Below are positions 1 through 8,077 of a DNA stretch of 64,000 nt, piece by piece (position 1 is the first letter of the stretch; each line of letters starts with the position of its first letter). A model generated the notes under the pieces. That model was not told where the DNA came from, did not search any database, and saw only the letters and a list, made by a program, of their open reading frames with translations. The position numbers were made by a program, and so were the translations under genes. Source of the DNA: Agreia pratensis (GTDB taxonomy: Bacteria > Actinomycetota > Actinomycetes > Actinomycetales > Microbacteriaceae); the NCBI RefSeq assembly GCF_900177685.1, contig NZ_FXAY01000003.1, positions 248,001-312,000 of the forward strand, written 5' to 3'.

Positions 1-1
1 A

Positions 2-1312
2 GTGAAGCAGGCGGCTGCCAGGGCGAACGTCGACATCGGTGTTCTCTCGGCAGAGAAGGGTGCCATGATCGATGCCGCCTGCGAGGCCATCCGGCAGGGT
101 GAGTATCACGACCAGTTCGTCGTCGGTGTCATCCAGGGAGGCGCCGGAACGTCGACGAACATGAACACCAATGAGGTCATCGCCAACGTCGCCCTTCAAC
201 TCGCGGGCGAAGAGAAAGGGCGATACGACCTGCTGCATCCGCTCGACGACGTCAACCGCAGCCAGAGCACCAACGACACGTACCCGACCGCGGTAAAGCT
301 CGCGCTGTGCTTCTCGCTCAAGCGCTTGCTGGTAGAACACGCGCTGATGCGCGACTCGTTCGCCGCGAAGGGCAAGGAGTTCGTCGGTGTGCTCAAGGTC
401 GGTCGTACTCAATTGCAGGACGCCGTGCCGATGACCCTCGGCCAAGAGTTCCACGGCTTCGCGACCACCCTCACCGAAGATCTCGACCGGCTGGAGGAGA
501 CCGTCCCGCTGCTGTGGGAGATCAACCTCGGCGCCACGGCCATCGGCACCGGTATCACGGCCGACCCTCGCTACGTGGAGTCGGTGCGTGCCCATCTGAG
601 CGCCCTCACCGGCTACGAGCACATCACCGCAGCCGACCTCATCGAAGCGACAAGTGATGCCGGTGTCTTCATGCAGCTGTCGGGGATTCTGAAGCGCAGC
701 GCCATCAAACTGTCGAAGATCTGCAACGATCTCAGGCTGCTCTCCAGCGGCCCCCAGGCTGGTTTCGGCGAGATCAACCTGCCGCCTCGGCAGGCGGGTT
801 CCAGCATCATGCCTGGCAAGGTGAACCCCGTCATCCCCGAGGTGGTCAACCAGATCGCCTTCTCTGTAGCGGGCGCCGACCTGACCGTCACGATGGCAGC
901 CGAGGGCGGCCAATTGCAGCTGAACGCATTCGAACCCGTCATAGCTCATTCCCTGTTGCAGAGCCTGGCCTGGATGAGGCAGGGCTGCCGAACACTGCGG
1001 ATCAACTGCATCGACGGCATCACGGCGAATCACGAGAGGCTCGACGCGATGGTCGCATCGAGCGTCGGCGTCGTCACTGCTCTCACCCCCTACATCGGAT
1101 ACTCGGCGGCATCCTCGTTGGCGCACGCCGCTCTGCTGACCAAGCGCAACATCGCCGATCTCGTGGTCGAGGCCGGGCTCATGGACAGGGAGCGCGTCCT
1201 GAAGCTGCTGTCACCCGCCCGGCTCACCGGACTCGAGCCGGTGACCGATGTGATCCAGGTGATCGCGCAAGCCGAGGCTGAGGCTGAGGCGTCTAAGACC
1301 GACGATCGCTGA
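2..1312 (+). CDS. aspA: Aspartate ammonia-lyase (5'-truncated by window)
   Basis: Cytosolic enzyme that reversibly converts L-aspartate to fumarate and ammonia. The frame is open from the window edge and gives 436 residues; the family is usually about 470, so roughly the first 30-40 residues lie outside the window and the GTG at position 2 is probably internal. The fumarase/aspartase signature GSSIMPGKVNP is present, with the flexible-loop serines, as is the substrate-site motif QSTNDTYP near residue 88. The similar class II fumarase is the main alternative; the GRTQLQDAVPMTLGQEF stretch favours aspartase. The gene ends 20 bases inside the convergent brkB-type gene, and no terminator is visible between them. 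Confidence 0.9.
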   Translation: MKQAAARANVDIGVLSAEKGAMIDAACEAIRQGEYHDQFVVGVIQGGAGTSTNMNTNEVIANVALQLAGEEKGRYDLLHPLDDVNRSQSTNDTYPTAVKLALCFSLKRLLVEHALMRDSFAAKGKEFVGVLKVGRTQLQDAVPMTLGQEFHGFATTLTEDLDRLEETVPLLWEINLGATAIGTGITADPRYVESVRAHLSALTGYEHITAADLIEATSDAGVFMQLSGILKRSAIKLSKICNDLRLLSSGPQAGFGEINLPPRQAGSSIMPGKVNPVIPEVVNQIAFSVAGADLTVTMAAEGGQLQLNAFEPVIAHSLLQSLAWMRQGCRTLRINCIDGITANHERLDAMVASSVGVVTALTPYIGYSAASSLAHAALLTKRNIADLVVEAGLMDRERVLKLLSPARLTGLEPVTDVIQVIAQAEAEAEASKTDDR

Positions 1313-2339
1313 CCTTCGACTCCGTCTCTCGCAGCATCTGCGAGAGACGACGTAGTTCGCGACCGTCTGAGAGATCGGCTGATAATCGTCGGGCCAGGAT
1401 GCTGTTGCGTGCGGTATCGCGCAGCGGCACCTGGATCGTCTCCTCAGCTGGAAGGCCGGCCAGGAGCTGACGCGCCCGGGTGAGTTCCGCATCGACCTCG
1501 ACACCGAGCATCAGGACCGCCGAGGAGATGTACAGCCAGATGAGTGCGGCGATCGGAACACCGAGCCAGCCGTACAAGCGGTCGTAGTTCGCGAACGTGG
1601 CGAGGTAGAGGCCGAAAGCGACGGCGGCGAGGGTCCACGTGGTCACAGTGAAGGTGGCGCCCACCGAGAGCCAGCGCAGGCGGGGCCGATGCAGATTCGG
1701 TGTTCCGTAGTAGAGGAAGCCGACCGTGAAGATCGCGATCAGGGCGAGCGGTATCCACTTGAGCGCCGACCAGAGCTGGGCGATGACCTCGGGCCAGCCC
1801 AGGGACGCGGCGAGAGCATCCGCCACCGAGGGAGTGATCGCAACGATGAGGCCGATGGCGAGGTAGCAGGCGATCAGTCCTGCCGCGACGCCCAGCATCA
1901 GCACGCGGTTCTTTGTCAGCCGACGCCCTTCCTCGACCCCGTACACGTTGTTCATGGCGCGACCGAACGCGGTGGCGAACCCCGACACGGTCCACAGAGT
2001 GAGGACGGTACCGACAAGGAGCGCCCAGCCCGAGTTCGGTAGGAGGGAGAGCTGGTCGAAGATCGCACGCACCGCCGTCGAGGTGTCAGGCTGCAAGAGG
2101 CGGCCGACGACATCGAGGATGAGCTCGATGGTCGCCCCTCGGCTGTCGAACAGCGCGAGTCCCGAGACGATGGCGAGCGCCGCAGGAAAGAGCGACAGCG
2201 CCGAGAAAAAGGTGATCGCGGCAGCCGCGTCGATGTCGCGATGCAGGATGAACCCGTGCCAGGTGCGACGAATCGCATAGAGAGTCGCTCTGCGGTCGAG
2301 CTGCCTGCGGGTGGGAAGGGGGTCACCCGCGCTCGTCAT
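1293..2339 (-). CDS. YihY/virulence factor BrkB family membrane protein
   Basis: A 348-residue integral membrane protein. After a short cytoplasmic N-terminus (RRTWHGFILHRDIDAAAAITFF, written here as the typical BrkB start region up to the first helix) it shows about six hydrophobic segments and a charged C-terminal tail of roughly 70 residues. The early DxAAAxTFF pattern and the WLYISSAVLMLGVEVDAEL segment are typical of YihY/BrkB. The function of the family is unsettled; 'ribonuclease BN' is an obsolete name. The ATG at 2339 is chosen because TACTAT ends six bases upstream, a leaderless-type promoter. A longer frame reaches 2525 but would run over the divergent neighbour. Confidence 0.85.
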   Translation of the reverse strand: MTSAGDPLPTRRQLDRRATLYAIRRTWHGFILHRDIDAAAAITFFSALSLFPAALAIVSGLALFDSRGATIELILDVVGRLLQPDTSTAVRAIFDQLSLLPNSGWALLVGTVLTLWTVSGFATAFGRAMNNVYGVEEGRRLTKNRVLMLGVAAGLIACYLAIGLIVAITPSVADALAASLGWPEVIAQLWSALKWIPLALIAIFTVGFLYYGTPNLHRPRLRWLSVGATFTVTTWTLAAVAFGLYLATFANYDRLYGWLGVPIAALIWLYISSAVLMLGVEVDAELTRARQLLAGLPAEETIQVPLRDTARNSILARRLSADLSDGRELRRLSQMLRETESKVSDRRS

Positions 2340-2345
2340 GATTCG

Positions 2346-2351
2346 ATAGTA
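2346..2351 (-). promoter_or_regulatory. Candidate -10 element of the BrkB gene
   Basis: TACTAT on the minus strand, followed by exactly six bases (CGAATC) and the ATG at 2339. This spacing puts the predicted transcription start on the A of the ATG, so the mRNA would be leaderless. No convincing -35 box was seen. Confidence 0.5.
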
Positions 2352-2383
2352 GAGGGCGGCCTGAAGAGCGCTGAGACACGGCC

Positions 2384-2389
2384 TAGCAT
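2384..2389 (+). promoter_or_regulatory. Candidate -10 element of the GlcD-like gene
   Basis: TAGCAT followed by six bases (GGCCGT) and the ATG at 2396, predicting a leaderless transcript. It lies only 32 bases from the opposing -10 element of the BrkB gene, so the two divergent genes share a very short promoter region. Confidence 0.5.
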
Positions 2390-2395
2390 GGCCGT

Positions 2396-3817
2396 ATGTT
2401 CTCCTCCGAGCCAACGTCGTCTCAGCTCGTTCTCGACCTGCTCCAGGCCGAACTGGGTGAGGTCGTATCCGCCGATCCGGCGCTTCTGCAGTCTGTCCGC
2501 ACAGACAAGTCGGGATGGGTGGCACCTGGAGCGCCCCTCGCTGTGGTTCTCGCCCGCACGACGGAACACGTGCAATCGGCCATGCGGATCGCGAGCAGGT
2601 TCAGGATTCCCGTCGTGCCGCGCGGTGCAGGAACCGGCCTGGCGGGCGGTGGTGTCGGCACAGACGGTGCGCTCGTCATCTCGACAGAACTCATGAACGA
2701 GATTCTCGAGGTGAACCCGGCAGACGAACTCGCCGTGGTGCAGGCCGGCGTCATCAACCAGCATCTGAGCGACGTCGTGGCGCCGCACGGTCTGGTGTTC
2801 TCTCCCGACCCGGCGTCGAAGGCCATCTCGACGATCGGGGGCAATATCGCCACGAACGCCGGAGGTCTGCTCTGTGCGAAGTACGGGGTCACCAGAGAAG
2901 CGGTGCTCGGACTCGTCGTCGTGTTGCCCGATGGCACGCTGCTTCGAACGGGACGACGCAGCGTGAAGGGAGTGACCGGCTACGACCTCACGGCCCTGTT
3001 CACCGGGTCCGAGGGCACGCTGGGGGTCATCGTCGAGGCGACAGTGCGACTCAGACCGATTCCGTCGGGCGACATCGTCACCCTCGGAGCTTTCTTTCCC
3101 GATGTCCGCGCCGGTGCGGCAGCGGCGGCAGCGATAACGGCAGCCCTCATCAGACCGGCTGTCATGGAGTTGATGGATCACGCGTCGCTCGTCGCAATCG
3201 ACGCTTACTCGGGCACCCGGCTCTCCGAGGGCGGCGGCGCCTATCTGCTCGTGCAGACGGACGCCCGCGGTGCAGCAGAGGAAGCCTCGGCGATCTCGGA
3301 GATCTTGACGAGGCTCGGAGCCGATGTACGCCTGGCTCGCGACTCCGCGGAAGGGGAGGCCCTTCTGGCCGTGCGGCGGAATTTCCACCCCGCGCTCGCA
3401 TCCGTCGGCGATGTGCTCATCGAAGACATCTGTGTTCCCCGATCACGCCTCGCAGCGATGTTCGACGCGATCGATGAGATCTCGCGGCGGCACGGCATCG
3501 CCATCCCGACGGTCGCGCATGCCGGTGACGGGAATCTCCATCCCAACTTCGTCCTGCCGCCACGCAGTTCCCAGCCAGCCACGGCATCGAGCGAGCCGAA
3601 CGAACAGTGGGTGCCGGCATCCGTCTGGGCCGCGGCCGACGAGCTGTTCGTCGCGGCCATGGAGTTGGGCGGGACCCTCACCGGCGAGCACGGTGTGGGC
3701 GTGCTGAAGAAGCGCTGGCTCGAGAACGAGCTCGGCCCCCAGAGCGTCGAACTGCAACGCGGCATCAAGAGCGTCTTCGATCCTCAGTCGATCATGAATC
3801 CAGGCGCCGTCTTCTGA
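2396..3817 (+). CDS. FAD-binding oxidoreductase, GlcD / D-lactate dehydrogenase type
   Basis: A 473-residue flavoprotein of the vanillyl-alcohol-oxidase fold. The PP-loop FAD domain occupies about residues 40-215, with PRGAGTGLAGGG and later GSEGTLGVI marking cofactor contacts. The FAD-oxidase C-terminal domain follows, with the usual HAGDGNLHPN and GEHGVG motifs near the end. Related enzymes oxidise D-lactate, glycolate or other D-2-hydroxyacids and pass electrons to quinone or a partner protein. No GlcE/GlcF iron-sulphur partners are adjacent, so the exact substrate and acceptor are open. Length is normal for a stand-alone GlcD-like enzyme. Confidence 0.88.
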   Translation: MFSSEPTSSQLVLDLLQAELGEVVSADPALLQSVRTDKSGWVAPGAPLAVVLARTTEHVQSAMRIASRFRIPVVPRGAGTGLAGGGVGTDGALVISTELMNEILEVNPADELAVVQAGVINQHLSDVVAPHGLVFSPDPASKAISTIGGNIATNAGGLLCAKYGVTREAVLGLVVVLPDGTLLRTGRRSVKGVTGYDLTALFTGSEGTLGVIVEATVRLRPIPSGDIVTLGAFFPDVRAGAAAAAAITAALIRPAVMELMDHASLVAIDAYSGTRLSEGGGAYLLVQTDARGAAEEASAISEILTRLGADVRLARDSAEGEALLAVRRNFHPALASVGDVLIEDICVPRSRLAAMFDAIDEISRRHGIAIPTVAHAGDGNLHPNFVLPPRSSQPATASSEPNEQWVPASVWAAADELFVAAMELGGTLTGEHGVGVLKKRWLENELGPQSVELQRGIKSVFDPQSIMNPGAVF

Positions 3818-3855
3818 CTCCCGGTTCCCCCCAAAGAGGTCCTGTGCCCGCTAGG

Positions 3856-3875
3856 ATCGGTGGCCTGTCACCGAT
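3856..3875. promoter_or_regulatory. 7-bp dyad over the start region of the PrsW gene
   Basis: ATCGGTG, six bases (GCCTGT), then CACCGAT: perfect 7-bp arms. A TAGGAT hexamer at 3852-3857 overlaps the left arm, and the Shine-Dalgarno AGGAG of the next gene follows directly at 3877. It could be an operator overlapping the -10 box or a hairpin in the 5' untranslated region. Confidence 0.4.
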
Positions 3876-3885
3876 GAGGAGCATT

Positions 3886-5217
3886 GTGTCCCAGCATTAT
3901 CAGCCCGGCTACTATCCCCAGCAGGCCGAGCCTGCATTCGCGCCTCAGCCACAGCAGGCGGTGAACCCCGTCTACGCCGAGAACGCCGTGTGGTCGGCGC
4001 CCACTCCTCCGACTCCGAAGTCCACCGGACTGGTGCTGTCGATCATCGGAATCAGCGTGCTCGGATTCGTCTTCCTCGCTGTGCTCGCCTACGTGGCGAT
4101 CGGGCTCGGACCGGTCGCGCTCGTGGTCTGCGGCCTCGTCGCGCTCATCCCTCTCTCGGTGGTGATCCTCACGATCACCTGGATCGATCGTTGGGAACCG
4201 GAGCCGCGTGGCGCCCTGTGGTTCGCGTTCCTCTGGGGAGCGGCAGCCTCGGTCGCAATCGCCCTGCTCGTGGGTCTCGGAATCCAGCTCGCTGTCTACT
4301 ACGCCACCGAGGGTCAGGGCGGCGTGGGCGACTTCTTCTCCGCGGTCATCCAGGCGCCTCTGGTCGAGGAGAGCGCGAAGGGTCTCGGTGTGCTGATCCT
4401 CTTCTTCGTACTTCGTCGTCACTTCGACGGCCCGATCGACGGACTCGTCTACGGAGCGACCGTCGCGGCCGGATTCGCCTTCACCGAGAACATCCTCTAT
4501 TTCGGTTCGTCGCTGATCGAGTCAGGGGGAGTCGGCCTCGGCTTCACGTTCTTCCTGCGCGGCATCATGTCGCCTTTCGCGCACGTCATGTTCACCGCCT
4601 GCACCGGTGTCGCCCTCGGCTTCGCATCACAAAAGAAGGGCTGGCTTCCGGGTATCGGATTCTTCTTCATCGGTCTGGTTCCGGCTGCCCTGCTGCACGC
4701 GCTCTGGAACGGTTCCTCGTTCATCGTCGAAGGCCTCGGCGGCTTCTTCCTCGTGTACGCGATCGTGCAGGTGCCGCTGTTCGCTCTGGCGATTATCGCG
4801 GTCGTGTTCTTGCGCAAACGTGAGGCCGCGCTCACCCGCGTGCGCCTCGAGGAGTACGCGTCGGCGGGATGGTTCACGCCTGAAGAGGTCGCGATGCTCT
4901 CGACCGGAGCGGGCCGACGACAGGCGCGTGCCTGGGCTGCGGCTCAGGGCGGCGACAAGGGTCGCGTTATGCGACGCTTCACGCTGGATGCGACACGGCT
5001 GGCATTCGCGCGACAGCGGGTCGTCACCGGCCGCGATGGCATCGGCGGCCAACGAGACGAGGCCGATCTGCTGCGAGCGGTCGCTGCAGACAGGGCATCT
5101 CTGCTCGCATCGGTGCCGCAGGGCCCCGCTTTCACGGCGCCTCAGCAGTACCCGCAGCAGCCTTCTGGGCAGTATGACTCTCCCTCGCAACCACAGCAGG
5201 GCCCGCCCGTCATCTGA
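3886..5217 (+). CDS. PrsW family intramembrane metalloprotease
   Basis: A 443-residue membrane protein. A proline/glutamine-rich cytoplasmic N-terminus of about 45 residues is followed by roughly eight hydrophobic segments and a soluble tail ending in another Q/P-rich stretch. The PrsW hallmarks are present: E161-E162 with K166 (VEESAKGL), FTENILYF, the HVMFTACTG histidine and HALWNG. In Bacillus PrsW cleaves an anti-sigma factor; actinobacterial homologues mostly have unknown substrates and no anti-sigma gene is nearby. The GTG at 3886 is preferred because AGGAG lies four bases upstream; the ATG at 3874 would include that sequence in the coding region. Confidence 0.85.
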   Translation: MSQHYQPGYYPQQAEPAFAPQPQQAVNPVYAENAVWSAPTPPTPKSTGLVLSIIGISVLGFVFLAVLAYVAIGLGPVALVVCGLVALIPLSVVILTITWIDRWEPEPRGALWFAFLWGAAASVAIALLVGLGIQLAVYYATEGQGGVGDFFSAVIQAPLVEESAKGLGVLILFFVLRRHFDGPIDGLVYGATVAAGFAFTENILYFGSSLIESGGVGLGFTFFLRGIMSPFAHVMFTACTGVALGFASQKKGWLPGIGFFFIGLVPAALLHALWNGSSFIVEGLGGFFLVYAIVQVPLFALAIIAVVFLRKREAALTRVRLEEYASAGWFTPEEVAMLSTGAGRRQARAWAAAQGGDKGRVMRRFTLDATRLAFARQRVVTGRDGIGGQRDEADLLRAVAADRASLLASVPQGPAFTAPQQYPQQPSGQYDSPSQPQQGPPVI

Positions 5218-5280
5218 GCGCACGGGCGCGGGCTCGAGACCCGAGTAAACTAGATGGCCGCTGTCAAGGAGTGTCTATTC

Positions 5281-7545
5281 GTGGTTTCAACCGAGCTCGC
5301 CCAGGAACGTCGCTACGTCGAGGAGTTGTATGCCCGTCTCGACGCGCTGAGGTTGGAGGCACGAACGGCGCTCGAGAGAGTGCGCCGCGACGATGTGGGC
5401 GGCAATCACCAGAGCCGTTCAGAGCGGGATGCCTATGCTCGGCTCTACGAGGACCGCATCGCTCAGCTCGACGAGGTCGACGACCGGCTCGCTTTCGGCA
5501 GGCTCGAGCTCTCCGACGGCGATGACTCCGACGATGGCTCGCCGTTCCGGTATATCGGCCGCATCGGGTTGCGCGACGAACAGCTGAAACCAATCCTGCT
5601 CGACTGGCGGGTGCCCCAGGCGGCCGCGTTCTACCAGGCGACCGCGGCGACTCCGCTGGGCGCTCGAGCGAGACGCCACCTCATCACCGAGGGTCGCGTG
5701 GTCACTCGTATCGACGACGAGATCTTCGATTCCGAGCTGCTGGTCGAGCAAGCAGACTCGCTGCAGGGCGAGGCCGCGCTCCTCGCGGCGCTCACCGGTC
5801 AGCGGACCGGTCGGATGAGCGACATCGTGGCCACGATCCAGGCCGAGCAAGACAGGATCATCAGATCCGACCTCGGGGGAGTGCTGGTCGTTCAGGGCGG
5901 GCCCGGCACCGGCAAGACCGCGGTCGCCCTTCACCGAGCCGCCTACCTGCTCTACTCCCATCGCGAGCGACTCGCGTCATCCGGCGTGCTCGTCGTCGGC
6001 CCATCGCGAGCCTTTCTGCAGTACATCGAAGCCGTCCTGCCGAGCCTCGGAGAGACAGGGGTCGTCGTCTCGAGCGTCGGCGGCCTGTATTCGGGCCTCG
6101 AGGCGGTGCACGACGATGCCCCCGAGACCGCTCGGGTGAAAGGCGCGGCCGAGATGGCCGGCCTCATCAAGCGCGCCGTACGCTCCCGACAGCGCGTGCC
6201 GCTCGAGGCGATCGACCTCGATATCAACGGTGAGCGGCTCACCCTCGAGCCGGGGCTCATCGCCTCAGCGATGAACCGGGCATGGGAGACCCGCAAGCCG
6301 CACAACGAGGCCCGCGTCGTCTTCGTCAAGAGCGCCCTCAACCAGTTGAGCCGTCTTCTCGCCGAGCAGCTGCGTTCACACGGCAACACGGTCGACGACG
6401 CCGATCAGGCCGTGCTGCGCGAAGACCTGCGCACCTCGCACGACGTGGTGGTAGCACTCAACACCGCCTGGCTGCCACTCACTCCCGAGAAGCTGCTCCA
6501 AGATCTCTACGCGAGGCCGCAGTGGCTCGCCTCGCTCACACCTCAGTGGTCGAACGAGAAGCGTGCGCTCCTTCGTCGCGACCGCGACGCGGTGTTCACT
6601 ATCTCCGATGTACCCCTGCTCGATGAGGCGGCCGAGCTACTCGGTGAATACAACGCGCAGAATGCGGCTCTGAAACGTGAGGAGAAGCTGCAGAAGAAGC
6701 GCGACATCGAGAACGCCGAGAACGCGATCCGCAACATGCAGGTCGAGGGCCTCGTGCACGCGGAGGACCTCGCTGCAGGCTTCGCCGAGCGAAGCGTGCG
6801 GGGAACCACGGCCGAGCAGGCCGCGGCCGATCGTACGTGGACGTATGGCCACATCGTGGTCGACGAGGCCCAGGAGCTGTCGCCCATGCAGTGGCGCGTT
6901 CTCGCGCGTCGCTGCCCCCTGCGATCGTTCACCGTCGTCGGCGACATGGCCCAAGCCAGCGCCGCGGCGAGCGCGCGCAGCTGGCAGGATGCCGTACACC
7001 CGCTGGTGGGGGCATCACCCCTCGGCGAGCGGTGGAGGCTGGAAGAGCTCACGGTCAACTACCGCACTCCCGCACAGATCGCAGCGGTCGCCGAAGCGAT
7101 GGCCGAGAAGAACCAGCTGCCGATCACCCGCGCGACGGCGGTGAGAGAGAGCGAATGGCCTGTCTCCACGACGATCGTCGAGCTGCGTCCCTCCGATCGG
7201 CCCGTCGATCCCGAGGCACTCGGCGACGCGGTGATCACGGTCATCGAAGACGACCGTGATATCGACGACCGAGGAACGGTGGCCGTCATCGCCCCCGAGG
7301 CTACGGTAGGCGCGCTGTATCCCGCCCTGTCGGAATCGTTCGGCCGCGATATCGGTCTGGGCGCTCAGGGCCTGAACCGCGCAATCGCCGTGCTGACGGC
7401 GCAGGACGCGAAGGGTTTGGAGTTCGACGCGGTCGTCGTCGTCGACCCCGACGGCATTCTCGCCGAGTCGAGTCGTGGGGCATCCGGGCTCTATGTAGCG
7501 ATGACCAGGCCGACTCAGCGCCTGCATCTCGTGCGGCCCTCCTGA
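5281..7545 (+). CDS. HelD-like RNA polymerase recycling ATPase (UvrD/Rep superfamily)
   Basis: A 754-residue SF1-type ATPase. The N-terminus is charged and probably coiled-coil (about residues 1-60), matching the arm that HelD proteins insert into the RNA polymerase channels. The Walker A motif GGPGTGKT is at about 206-213, VVDEAQELSP is motif II, and a C-terminal helicase half ends in GLYVAMTRPTQRLH. Bacillus HelD and mycobacterial/streptomycete HelD or HelR remove stalled RNA polymerase from DNA, and some protect against rifampicin. The GTG at 5281 is favoured by AAGGAG nine bases upstream; an ATG at 5254 lies before that site. UvrD itself is less likely because the N-terminal part is unlike a DNA helicase. 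Confidence 0.87.
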   Translation: MVSTELAQERRYVEELYARLDALRLEARTALERVRRDDVGGNHQSRSERDAYARLYEDRIAQLDEVDDRLAFGRLELSDGDDSDDGSPFRYIGRIGLRDEQLKPILLDWRVPQAAAFYQATAATPLGARARRHLITEGRVVTRIDDEIFDSELLVEQADSLQGEAALLAALTGQRTGRMSDIVATIQAEQDRIIRSDLGGVLVVQGGPGTGKTAVALHRAAYLLYSHRERLASSGVLVVGPSRAFLQYIEAVLPSLGETGVVVSSVGGLYSGLEAVHDDAPETARVKGAAEMAGLIKRAVRSRQRVPLEAIDLDINGERLTLEPGLIASAMNRAWETRKPHNEARVVFVKSALNQLSRLLAEQLRSHGNTVDDADQAVLREDLRTSHDVVVALNTAWLPLTPEKLLQDLYARPQWLASLTPQWSNEKRALLRRDRDAVFTISDVPLLDEAAELLGEYNAQNAALKREEKLQKKRDIENAENAIRNMQVEGLVHAEDLAAGFAERSVRGTTAEQAAADRTWTYGHIVVDEAQELSPMQWRVLARRCPLRSFTVVGDMAQASAAASARSWQDAVHPLVGASPLGERWRLEELTVNYRTPAQIAAVAEAMAEKNQLPITRATAVRESEWPVSTTIVELRPSDRPVDPEALGDAVITVIEDDRDIDDRGTVAVIAPEATVGALYPALSESFGRDIGLGAQGLNRAIAVLTAQDAKGLEFDAVVVVDPDGILAESSRGASGLYVAMTRPTQRLHLVRPS

Positions 7546-7611
7546 TCGTCTCGATTACCCCCTGAGAGAACGCTTTTGACCGGCACACCCCGGGAGCGGT
7601 TGGATGGGGTC

Positions 7612-7983
7612 ATGACCGAAAACATGAACACCAAGCCAGAGATCGACTTCCCCGAGGGCCCCGCTCCCACCGAGCTGGTCATCGAGGACATCGTCGTCGG
7701 AGACGGCGCAGAAGCGACCCCCGGAGCAACCGTGGAGGTGCACTACCTGGGCGTCGAGTACGAGACCGGCGAGGAGTTCGACTCGTCGTGGGGTCGCCAA
7801 GAGACCATCACCTTCCCCCTCAATGGCCTCATCGCCGGTTGGCAGGAGGGCATCCCCGGCATGAAGGCCGGCGGACGCCGCAAGCTGACGATTCCGCCTC
7901 ACCTGGCCTACGGTCCCGCCGGCGGTCACTTCCTCGGCGGCAAGACTCTCGTCTTCGTGATCGATCTGATCAGCGTTCCGTAA
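7612..7983 (+). CDS. FKBP-type peptidyl-prolyl cis-trans isomerase
   Basis: A 123-residue single-domain FKBP that isomerises X-Pro peptide bonds, probably in the cytoplasm since no signal peptide is seen. The core EVHYLGVEYETGEEFDSSW, the FPLNGLIAGWQEGIPGMKAGGRR stretch (here spanning about residues 65-87) and the IPPHLAYG loop are classic. The ATG at 7612 is chosen because TTGGAT ends six bases before it; a second in-frame ATG lies at 7624. A strong palindrome follows the gene at 8006. Confidence 0.9.
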   Translation: MTENMNTKPEIDFPEGPAPTELVIEDIVVGDGAEATPGATVEVHYLGVEYETGEEFDSSWGRQETITFPLNGLIAGWQEGIPGMKAGGRRKLTIPPHLAYGPAGGHFLGGKTLVFVIDLISVP

Positions 7984-8005
7984 CGTTCGCTCGTCTCGAC
8001 CGCAG

Positions 8006-8043
8006 CGGCGGGGCGTGGAGCAGATCTGCTCCGCGCCCCGCCG
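8006..8043. terminator. 19-bp palindromic terminator between convergent genes
   Basis: A 38-base palindrome centred at 8024/8025 whose arms begin GCGGGGCG and end GCCCCGCC, with one G-U wobble pair (8016/8033) and AGATCT at the centre. There is no T-tract on either side. It separates the FKBP gene from the convergent MFS gene and could stop transcription from both directions. Confidence 0.6.
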
Positions 8044-8077
8044 TCGTCGTCTGCGACGGTGGTTTCACAGTCTCGAA

